Below are positions 56,636 through 64,000 of a DNA stretch of 64,000 nucleotides, piece by piece. The notes below the pieces were generated by a model. It was not told the origin of the DNA. It made no database searches and worked only from the letters and a program-made list of their open reading frames with translations. The DNA comes from Macrocystis pyrifera. Lineage: Eukaryota > Sar > Phaeophyceae > Laminariales > Laminariaceae. Positions within the stretch are counted from its first letter, which is position 1; each line of letters starts with the position of its first letter. The stretch spans positions 11,897,468 to 11,961,467 of the forward strand of contig JASSKH010000002.1 in NCBI GenBank assembly GCA_031763025.1. Reading direction: 5' to 3'. Both the position numbers and the translations under genes were made by a program.

Positions 56636-56773
56636 TTTCGTACAATTACAAAACAACACAGACAAGGTCCCGTTTTGGCCACACACAGCAATCATCATGC
56701 CAGAAAACCCCTGTACCCTAGTCTGTTCGTCATCCCCTGCCCCTATTTTACCGTCCCATGGCTTCATGGAATA

Positions 56774-57262
56774 TTATGTTAACGTGCCTGCGTTAGCCCC
56801 GAGCGTCATTGCTCGGGCCAGCTGGTGTGCCAGATCTCGTCCACCGGATGTCAGGCGTGTTTCGTCTAGTGCAGGTGCTGCCGAGGACTCTGCTCGCGTG
56901 TCCGCCCCGTGTGGTAAGCCTGGCGCAGGAATGTCGGACCGCGCTGACGCGGCTGCCTCCTGCTGCTCTTGTTCTTGTTTTGCTTGTGGTAAGCCTGTTG
57001 CAGGAATGTCGGACCGCGCTGACGCGGCTGCCTCCTGTTGTTCTTGTTTTTGTCTTGCTTGTGGTAAGCCTGGTGCAGGAATATCGGACCGGGCTGACGC
57101 GGCTGCCTCCTGCTGTTCTTGTTCTTTTTGTTGCTGTACATGGAGAAGCCCCGCCTCCGCTGCTTCTCTGGCGTGGTGCGCCTCCCTGATCTTCTGCAGG
57201 GCCGAGGAGGAAATGGCGTCCCATCCCTCATATTCGGCGGAGAAGTCGAATGTCGAAGACAT
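56774..57262 (-). CDS. Gag-like N-terminal ORF with tandem repeats
   Basis: The 162-codon frame starts MSSTFDFSAEYEGWDAISSS and continues with an Ala/Glu-rich helical region (REAHHAREAAEAG). A unit of about 23 residues, EQEQQEAAASARSDIPAPGL, then occurs three times (69-bp repeats, about 56900-57120). It lies just inside the 5' LTR, where Gag is expected. No zinc knuckle; the C-terminal part is missing because unrelated sequence follows. Coiled-coil composition fits a structural protein. Confidence 0.5.
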   Translation of the reverse strand: MSSTFDFSAEYEGWDAISSSALQKIREAHHAREAAEAGLLHVQQQKEQEQQEAAASARSDIPAPGLPQARQKQEQQEAAASARSDIPATGLPQAKQEQEQQEAAASARSDIPAPGLPHGADTRAESSAAPALDETRLTSGGRDLAHQLARAMTLGANAGTLT

Positions 57263-57328
57263 GTATGTATCCTGCCAACCACAGGCTGTGGTTTCTCACA
57301 GCACTCACCCACGATCACGAGACACTAG

Positions 57329-57529
57329 TGTAATAGGTAAATCATGAATGGTGCTGTCAACCCAGATGACGGGGCTCTCAGAATAAAAGCAGTCGGCCAA
57401 GACTGACCGGTTCGTTCATGTATATTATAGTGCACCTTGAAGGGAAGATCAAGGGCAAGGTGGAGTGGGCACGGCGCGTGCCCACCCCAACACGAAAAGG
57501 GGCCCACTTCGGTCAGCAGGCTGTGTACA
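57329..57529 (-). repeat. 5' LTR-like direct repeat
   Basis: 201 bp, TG...CA on the minus strand; see 54955-55155. Confidence 0.85.
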
Positions 57530-57531
57530 GG

Positions 57532-58418
57532 GCTCAGCGACCATAGGTAGGGGTCCAAATATATATATATAGATTTTTCGAAGCGCGAAAAAAATATAAA
57601 GGCGTTTTTTTCTCGGCAGTGTTCAGCGCAGAACACTTATTAGTACCAAGTAAAAATAAGAAACAAGAATGCCGGCCCAGGTTAGATTTCTTATTATTGA
57701 AAATGTATTCCACACGTAATAACAGTACAAATGATCTCGAATTTCTTTTTGTCGTATAATATCTTATTTATACTCCTCATGTATATAATGTGTAAAAATA
57801 CCTATCAGTACAGTACAAGTACTCTGTTTCCCTTGTGTTCATCATGGTATCATGACAGAAGAGCAGAAAAACTTTCACAGCGATATAAGTCGATTTCAAG
57901 TAATGGTAGGTAGCTCTTCGAGATAAGGTCCGATTGACAAGCGGTTTTTTACGTTTCAATCTTTGGTACTATTCGGATGAAGTGGTTGGGTCGGTGTTTT
58001 GTTGGAGGTAAGGGGTTGTAGAGGCGGCGCGGTCAAAGTGGGCAACCTCAAAGAAATAAACGTAATAAGTGCGACATCAGCGACCTACTGACAGCTCTAT
58101 AGAATGAAAAGATGTCGTGATAAGTAACGACCTAACACGATTCACCGAACTCTTGTGTACCGGGTTTCTCATTTTATTCGACTCGTTTACAACGCAAATC
58201 TTGTATTTACACAAAACTCACAGCATTTAACGACACGACGCACACAAATGCACCATCTACGATTTACAGCCATCTGGCCCTCTCCAAGCAAAACCTCGCC
58301 CTAATAAACGAACCCTCCAAGCCTGAGCGATGTTAACCCCCCCCTGACAAAATTAAAAAATAAACTCTAGGTAGGTTCAGCGATATTTGCACAAAATCTT
58401 TATAACAGGCGTTTTTGG
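57532..58418. repeat. Long direct repeat unit A, copy 2
   Basis: Matches 835-1728. It begins right beside the LTR at 57529 and ends at GGCGTTTTTGG. Confidence 0.8.
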
Positions 58419-58769
58419 ATAAACGTTGGTATCAACAAAAGGTATTCAGCCTCCGCCTGGTTCGCTCGATTTACGTACTTAACACACAGCCCGCGACCAC
58501 GCTTGGTCTCTTCAAGTTACTTCATACGAGCCAAGGCACACACAGCACTCGCAGGGCGAAAAAGCCTTTTTCTTGCACGCTTTGACGTACGCCTTATCCG
58601 TCTGTGGGCGCAACTGGTCAGCAGGCACGGTACAACGGAACCGTCCAGAGCGGGGTCCAGGGTGGTGTTGAGGCCATGCACCCTTGTGGTGTCCGCAGAT
58701 TCGGCAACCCCTGAAGTTATTGACGGGTAAACGACCACCATTCCCCCGCCCGCCCCTCCATGGTGACAC

Positions 58770-59014
58770 CCACTCTCAATAGGCTCCCCACCCCCCCCCC
58801 CCCGCCCCCGCCCCCGCCCCCGCCCCGCCCCCCCGTCCCCCGCCGCCTCGGCCGCAACCACTGATGACCTGAACGAGATCCGAGCGGAGGGTTCGGGCGC
58901 TGGCATTTGTGGCGTGGCGATGGAATTGTGGAAACTCTCCGCCGACGCTTGCTGCCTCATCTCCCTCACGAGCCCACGGCGGCGTTCCTGAACGGGAGCC
59001 ATGGTGTTGACCAA
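58770..59014 (-). CDS. C-terminal block conserved in both duplicates
   Basis: Reads VQERRRGLVREMRQQ, then IATPQMPAPEPSARIS and VVAAEAAGDGGAGRG, ending in Gly/Arg repeats from the C-rich run at 58790-58840. The left duplicate has RRGVVRRMMQQ and VATPRMFAPNPSMRD in the same order, so this was coding in the ancestor. It lies in a different frame from the preceding exon (stop at 59024), so a small intron, frameshift or reassignment must separate them. Confidence 0.45.
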
Positions 59015-59026
59015 GTTCGTATGTTA

Positions 59027-59713
59027 TGCAAACGTCGAGGCGTAGCTCTGAAGTTGGCCGGCTGTCTTCCTGCTGATCCCGAAGAACTTCCCACTTTTCT
59101 CGGAGAGCGCACACCCCGCGTTCCAGTCCGCTGCCCACCTCTGGCAGTCTAACTTCTGGTGATCGCGCGCCGATGCCCCTCCTTGCGGTCGAACATACTG
59201 AAAGTACTCCTGCCTGAATTTCGCCTTCTCAGCCACCGTGGTTATCGGCGTCAATGGCAGTGTGTGGTTCATGAGAGAAGCATAGTGCCTGGCGGAGGGT
59301 AGAAGCTGCCGGACAGGCGGGCGCTGGTCAATGCGGTCCGTGCCGTTGCTGGCAGTACAGTCATCGGCGTCCACGTCGGGCGGCAAGCAGTCTTGAATCG
59401 CGGCCTCCACCGGCTTGCCATCGAAGGTCAAAACACTAGCCGCCAAGCCCGTCCTCTCACCGCTGTCCTCGAAATCCACCGGTGCACCCCATTCCGAGTA
59501 GAGTGGACGCTCAGGATACCACGGCGTCGTGATACGCTGGATTAGGTCAATCATGTACTGGTGGCTAAAGCCCCCAATATCTGCTGACATTCCACGGTTG
59601 GCGACCGCCATGTTGACGTTCCACCGGTGGTTGAACTCCACTAACACCGAGTGCGCTACCCACGGGGACGCGCAGAAGTTCGCGAAGAGGGTGCGAAGAT
59701 ACCGGTGGTAGCC
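59027..59713 (-). CDS. Exon 6: C-terminal region of the transposase-like part
   Basis: Begins after a GTTTAG acceptor (59714-59715) as GYHRYLRTLFANFCASPW. It continues VEFNHRWNVNMAVANRG, HQYMIDLIQRITTPWYPERP and PVDFEDSGERTGLA, and ends RKTAGQLQSYASTFA-stop. In my memory of related eukaryotic proteins, a 'L-E-F-N-x-R-W-N-x' segment follows the transposase-like core and the 'Y-R-K-T-(A/P)-x-x-L' segment comes near the end. No name can be given safely. Most of this exon is missing from the left duplicate. Confidence 0.6.
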
Positions 59714-62700
59714 CTAAACATTAGTGATGCAACGAAAAGATAGGAACGGTTTTGGGCCAGGTCGTTGATTGTTCGTGGGCCGAAAACAACTGCGGAATGC
59801 TTCGACCGATTTAAGTGAGCAGTAACTAACTGTTGTGCAAACGAGTACAGCGCGCATTTTACCATTACCACGTTTACACAACAAATCACATAAATGTGGT
59901 GTTACCACTACAGTAGCTTATGCACTCAAGAAACGCTAGCCACCCATTCCCGGCCAAGCAAGTGCCACTTACCTCCGTGCTGTTGGTGCCACGGACGCAA
60001 CGGAAGTACGGAAGCCCGGACGATGACTTGCCCCGTTCGAAGTACAGCGGTATCCCGTCTGGGTCGCTGAAGCACCCAAGCTTGATGTGCTCGCGTACCA
60101 GGCCAACGGCCTTCATCGCTGCTGGGGACAAGAGCACTTCGCCAGTCCTGGCGTCCACGATGTCCTTGTAGGCCTTGATCACAGCGTTAAACCGTCGCAA
60201 AAGGATGAGTGAGCCCGGGACTCGGCGTCTCGCGTTCCGCAAGAAGAAACCCCAGTTCGTCTCTTTCATCGCCGCGATTTGGGCATCAGTATTTCCCTCG
60301 TTCGCCAGCACACGCCCCGTTGCCCGGACGTCGGCCTTGTTGACCATGAAGAACGCATCGCGGAGGATGGCCGTGAATGGCAGACAAGCTCCGTGTGCCT
60401 TAGACACGAGCTTGGTGATACGCGTCATTCCGTGGAACGCGTCCAATCGCACAAACATAGCGCGTGCCACACGCGTAGTGCCTGAAGTTCCTGCAGGGCT
60501 TAGGTTTGAGGGAGGAGTCGCTTCGGCGCCTGATCTCGTGGAAGTATCCGAGGCCGTGGTGGAGCTCGCAGCACCCGCGGTCGACGCAACGCCCTATGTT
60601 GGGGACCAACAGAAGAGGACACAAAGTGAACATCGATGGACGCAAGTGTGGTGACACTGTCGCGCGGAACCTTGTTTATTGTTCAGGTGCGTAGCTCATG
60701 AGGATACCTTGCCCCTAAAAACTCTTTAAAACATGGTGCGCGCAACGCAATGAACAACGCCGTGAACTCTGAACAGGCATGTCACTGATGGCGGTTTGAA
60801 AAACAAATTGGATTGCCGACATATCGGGCAGTTCTTCGGTTGAGGAGCCTTTTGCGACTAAAATAATGACGTCAACAGTACCCTTCCCTATCTTAGCACG
60901 ACTCGTCAGCAGGTTGGCAATGCACGCACCGACATCACAACCCCTTACATACTGTTGTTTTACTAATACAAAAGTTCGGACCCACCACTCACCTGGATAT
61001 CGCTGTCGTTCAGTGGCGCTTGACCTACGGTGTCGTCTTCCTGGCTAAAGGATGGACCGAACCACTCGTTGTTTTCTTCGGCTCCGCCTGCAGCGTCGTT
61101 GCCTCCGACATCAGTTTCATCTGGCGGTAGAACGGGTCATGACGCGGTCCACGTCAGAGGATCGTATAGAGCAGCAAACACGAAATACCAATCACATGCA
61201 AACGCTACAAAATACCGTTTGTTTGCATCAGCAGTGTTATATCCCATGAAAAACAACAGAGGTATCTGTAGAAAAATGACGTTCATAAAGCCATCCGTAA
61301 CTCGGGACGTCCGTAAACGATCAACGACTTACCTACTCCCAGCACGATTTTCTCCGTAGGAAGCTCCTCGTAGTTGAAGTCGTCCGTGTACTCCACACCA
61401 TCGTCATCCACAATGTCGTACAGCGGTGGCTTGTAGGAATCCGCCATGCGGATGTTGCACACGTCCCACAACGCTAAACCTTGGAAAGAGGCAAGCTCAG
61501 GAGACTGCGGCCGCTCGCTCTCGGGTCCCCCCTCCCCCCCGCCCACCACATCCTCCTCTTGCCGGATCAGCCCGCTAGCCTGTGCGGTTGCACACCCCCC
61601 CTCATCGACCCCTGCTGTGCGCTGGTCTGTAGTGCGAGATGTAGAGCGCCCGTTCGTGGCGCCACTCCCTCGGCGTGCGGCAGTGGGTGCTGCCTGTCGT
61701 ATCGTACAACGCCTGCTCGTCCTTTGCCGGCCCCCTCCGGCCACGGGTATCGGCGGCGCCTTGGCATGCGGGACGAAGGCGGCTGGGACTATCGCCTCCG
61801 TGATCTCGACCATCACCCTAAGGCGCTCCCCACTTCGCCCGAGTAACTTGGTCCGATTTTCCCAAGAGAGGAGAACATCAGTTGCTGTGCTGTCGCTGAC
61901 CAGTCTACCGATTGCCACGCAAGAAGAGTGGCTTGAGTTGTACAGTCGCACCTGTTTCACGGATGGGGAAAATACGATGAGGGCGGGAAAGGACAAGGGC
62001 ATTTTTGTGTGTCGAGATCGAGGGGGGATGAGTGTTACGGCTACGTGTGATCCGTGCAGATATATTTTCCAAGTAAAATCCCAGCATCCAGGTCGACGTA
62101 CGTCGCGCTTGCAGGGGTTGTTTCAAAATAGAGAACCAACTCTATGTTCGTGCCCAGGCGGAGGTTCCAAAGTTTTATAACGGTATAACCTCGTTGCGCT
62201 TCTTCTGGGGGGTGCGTGTTTCAGAAGTCTTTTCTTACAATGGATGTGGACAGGTTTCCAAGTTTGCCGGCTTGGTAATGTTTCACATATTGCAAAGGAT
62301 AAACGTGACGGAGATATCGACAACACTAATAATCCGCGATCTCAGTATCATTTCAAACACGGAGAGCCTATTTTATGATTTCGAAATCGAACGCGAAAAA
62401 TAATTCCTCTCGTCTCTCTCAAGCCTGTTGTGTATTTTTATACTTCAGAGAAAAACTGTTTCGCGATAAATTCGTGTTTTTGTCCATAAAGGCTCACTTC
62501 TTAGCCGGCTTGACCAAGGCTTGGTATGAGTCACTGGATTTTAGTGCAGGGAAGAAATCGACCATAGTGCACAAAATGAAAGGCCCTCACTCAGCCTTGG
62601 TGGTCACGACTGTGGTTGTCTTGTTTTTAATTCGTTGTGTTTTAAATTTTGTCGTACAAAAAAAATTGGAGATAGCGTATTGCACGGACTGTATAGTACA

Positions 62701-63801
62701 GACTGACAGAATTGATGGAGTTTGTACCGGCCTCCGTCTTCTTCCACAAACCTTCAAACCAGGCACCAGGTCTTCAGTTGCAGGGGCCGCAGATACAATG
62801 GGGTCTTTGAACTTCAGGATCGTTTCGTACAGAACGACCGACACGTAGGGATCCATGCAAGCGTAGTCCCGTTGTGCGTCGCTGAGAGGAAAGCCCGCCC
62901 AGCGGGAGAACCGGACGGTGTCCTTCGGGAGATGCTTCGCCGGCAGGCACGCCGCCATACCGGCGAGTGACCAAGACGAGGTTGCTACCAAGTTGGACTT
63001 TGCGAGCGAGCGCAAGTCTACGGTATTCACCACCTCAACGCCATAGTCGCTGAAGATGTGCGTAGCATCCGTTTTGATGGCGACACTAGTCTGCGCAGAG
63101 GGTTCCTCGAGCCGAGACGCGGTCGCCGTGCATATTGGAAGTATATTAGGCATGAAGGTAAAAAAGTGCAGATGTTGTATGTACAAGACATGCAGCCTGC
63201 CACAAATCCTACTGACACGCACCTGGGCGTTGGTGTGACCAACGCCACCGCGCCCGGGTAGCTTTGTCCTACCAGAAATAGGGGGCAGACAGTTAACGTA
63301 CGAATGGATATTGCTGTGACATCTTAGTTTAGTATGCTCACCTTGATGATGTTTGGGTCCCCGAGTAGATCCTTGAGAGGAGCAGGGAACGTCTCCTTTG
63401 TGAACCCAGAAGGACCTCGCTGCAGGTGGAAGAGGAAGGGCGTGCCGTGCAGGGGGGCTATCTGGATGGTCGCCACTTTTTTCCTCCCCGAAATGGCCGT
63501 CTCCCACTTCACGTCTACACCAAGAACCTGCTTTCCTTCTACCCGACTCTTGCTCTCCCGAAGAAGACTGACAGCAAGGGCGATGGCGGGGGGGGTCGAA
63601 CACGATGCTCGGCGGGTACGCCATCTCCATCTTTTGAAGGTTGGCTGGTTTGATGCCAGTGGTAATCTCGTCCTCCAAGTACAAGCCGATCCCTGTTGCC
63701 TCCTCGAGCTCGCGACCTGCCCACTGAAGCATTGGGCGGTCAGCACAGCAGTCGTCTGATGGTGCAGAAAGTGAGACGTGCGGCGGTGGAGGCGGCGTCA
63801 A
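59027..63801 (-). CDS. WRN-like exonuclease/transposase-like gene, multi-exon
   Basis: Proposed minus-strand gene with exons at about 63801-63342, 63090-62752, 61951-61333, 61120-60993, 60490-59973 and 59713-59027. Introns have GT-AG borders, several with consensus GTAAGT or GTGAGC donors. The N-terminal part is a DEDDy-type 3'-5' exonuclease of the WRN family. A low-complexity and acidic middle follows. The C-terminal part has a D-x2-H motif and a later conserved Glu context, as in DDE transposases. Problems are one frameshift at a homopolymer in exon 1 (63588-63595), no exon found for the first transposase catalytic Asp, and a lost Glu in exonuclease motif I. It may be a mobile-element gene or a recent pseudogene. 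Confidence 0.6.
59973..60490 (-). CDS. Exon 5: D(2)H transposase-like core
   Basis: Acceptor CTGCAG|G (60491-60492) and perfect donor GAG|GTAAGT (59972-59971). The frame has VRLDAFHGMTRITKLVS (Asp-x2-His, the C/D(2)H motif reported for catalytic domains of many eukaryotic DDE transposases), AILRDAFFMVNKAD, NWGFFLRNARRRVPG, GEVLLSPAAMKAVGLVREHI, LGCFSDPDGIPLYFE and GLPYFRCVRGTNSTEVSG. The Glu in RGTNSTE is a candidate last catalytic residue. It is well conserved in style and free of stops. Absent from the left duplicate. Confidence 0.7.
60491..60992. other. Intron or undetected exon region of the transposase-like gene
   Basis: About 500 bp between exons 4 and 5. Related proteins should carry a zinc-binding region and the first catalytic Asp here, but no clear exon was found. 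A minus-strand ORF (60657-60400) crosses the acceptor and gives no known motif. A deletion is likely. Confidence 0.4.
60993..61120 (-). CDS. Exon 4: acidic linker
   Basis: 128 bp between an acceptor CCGCCAG (61121-61122) and a donor CCAG|GTGAGT (60992-60991). Encodes an acidic, Gly/Asn-rich linker (DETDVGGNDAAGGAEENNEW, then SQEDDTVGQ and DSDIQ). The left duplicate keeps it as PDNSDAGGGDAASGA... and DDRDIQ with the donor intact, which supports the exon model. Confidence 0.65.
61333..61951 (-). CDS. Exon 3: middle region
   Basis: Acceptor GAAACAG (61952-61953) and donor GTAG|GTAAGT (61332-61331). Begins VRLYNSSHSSCVAIGRLVS, then DVLLSWENRTKLLGRSGERL and VMVEITEAIVPAAFVP, a plausible small β-rich domain. 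A basic low-complexity linker follows, then QGLALWDVCNIRMADSYK and an acidic end (DIVDDDGVEYTDDFNYEELP). No family recognised. The left duplicate shows the start (VCLYSICYSP) and the end region in decayed form. Confidence 0.6.
62752..63090 (-). CDS. Exon 2: WRN-like exonuclease motifs II-III
   Basis: Acceptor GCGCAG (63091-63092), donor GAAG|GTTTGT (62751-62750). Encodes TSVAIKTDATHIFSDYG (motif II Asp), VEVVNTVDLRSLAKS, SLAGMAACLPAKHLPKD, RFSRWAGFPLSDAQRDYACMD (motif III Tyr and Asp) and VSVVLYETI. This is the usual order of the second half of a WRN-type 3'-5' exonuclease. The left duplicate keeps ADAAQVFNNCGVE but has lost the splice acceptor (TG for AG) and the C-terminal half. Confidence 0.85.
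63342..63801 (-). CDS. Exon 1: N-terminus and WRN-like exonuclease motif I
   Basis: Begins near MTPPPPPHVSLSAPSDDCCA and runs to LQKMEMAYPPSIVFDPP. A C-run on the minus strand (63588-63595) shifts the frame, then AIALAVSLLRESKSRVEGKQ, VLGVDVKWETA, KVATIQIAPLHGTPFLFHLQ and GDPNIIK precede a GTGAGC donor (63341-63340). Motif I of WRN exonucleases is normally D-x-E; here it is D-V-K. The left duplicate reads straight through the equivalent proline stretch (FAPPPPP), so the frameshift here is either a real recent change or a sequencing error in a homopolymer. Confidence 0.75.
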
Positions 63802-63829
63802 CTCTTGCTAGAATATATTATTGTGTTGA

Positions 63830-63925
63830 TCATTTCGACCGAACAGGCAAGGCTGCTACAACATTTATTGTGTCAATCATTCTGACCAAACGGGTAAGGC
63901 TGCTAGAACATTTATGTGCTCTGGA
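63830..63925. repeat. 48-bp tandem duplication
   Basis: Two copies of TGTGT(T/C)(G/A)ATCATT, GACC(G/A)AAC(A/G)GG and AAGGCTGCTA, AACATTTAT, adjacent to each other just upstream of the transposase-like gene. It may be in the promoter region of that gene. Confidence 0.75.
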
Positions 63926-64000
63926 CCGAGCACGTGCAACCACAAAACATCAACACTATGCAGTCTGAATTTATACCTGAGTTCCACAAAACGGGCAGCT

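Larger units (their letters stand above)
54955..57529 (-). mobile_element. LTR element with Gag-like ORF, internally rearranged
   Basis: Direct repeats of 201 bp at 54955-55155 and 57329-57529 are nearly identical. Read on the minus strand they run TGTACACAGC...CCTATTACA, a TG...CA structure. A Gag-like ORF starts about 65 bp inside the 5' LTR (57262). The remainder is not pol but inverted duplication B (55487-56635), so the internal region was replaced or invaded. No target duplication was seen. Probably a non-autonomous derivative. Confidence 0.7.

Overview
This is a nuclear genome fragment from a eukaryote. It shows no bacterial gene organisation, GT-AG introns with GTAAGT/GTGAGT donors, and an almost complete takeover by transposable elements of several eukaryotic classes: Ty1/copia, Ty3/gypsy, a LINE, Tc1/mariner, a PIF1-type helicase and inverted-repeat elements. 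The mariner-type transposase variant, the heavy CTG/CAG microsatellites and the spliced accessory genes would fit a stramenopile such as a brown alga. That is an inference from sequence style, not a proven identification. Almost no ORF here is an intact ordinary host gene.

Layout. Positions 835-5590 hold a decayed copy of the block that reappears in the same orientation at 57532-63925. The right copy carries a multi-exon minus-strand gene (about 59027-63801) that joins a WRN-like 3'-5' exonuclease to a region resembling a DDE transposase. The left copy keeps fragments of its exons and some splice sites but has lost two large exon blocks. A second large structure is an inverted duplication: 8318-12338 is repeated in reverse at 49171-53035. 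Each arm carries a decayed cysteine-rich gene, long CTG/CAG arrays and a terminal hairpin, and the right arm is interrupted by a LINE 3' fragment sitting in a poly(G) run. A third inverted pair links 42980-44095 and 55487-56635. A fourth is a near-palindrome at 47165-48865.

Between these lie a Tc1/mariner relic (18690-19985) and a copia element with 244-bp LTRs and a 5-bp target duplication (21587-26732). The copia element lacks protease and the integrase core and has an altered RT active site. Next come a small non-autonomous LTR element (27555-29086) and a Ty3/gypsy-like element (about 30690-36400) whose polyprotein contains a NADAR (YbiA-like) domain upstream of the retropepsin and whose RT/RNase H is deleted. 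Further right are a 365-codon orphan ORF (37783-38880), a LINE (40191-42614), a PIF1-like helicase relic (45750-46380), and an LTR element with a repeat-bearing Gag-like ORF (54955-57529).

The window therefore reads as a nest of mobile elements with repeated segmental duplication, some of it older than the decay of the genes inside it. The two most unusual protein-level observations are the NADAR domain inside a retrotransposon and the duplicated exonuclease/transposase-like gene. All boundaries and homologies were read by eye; no alignment or database search was run.
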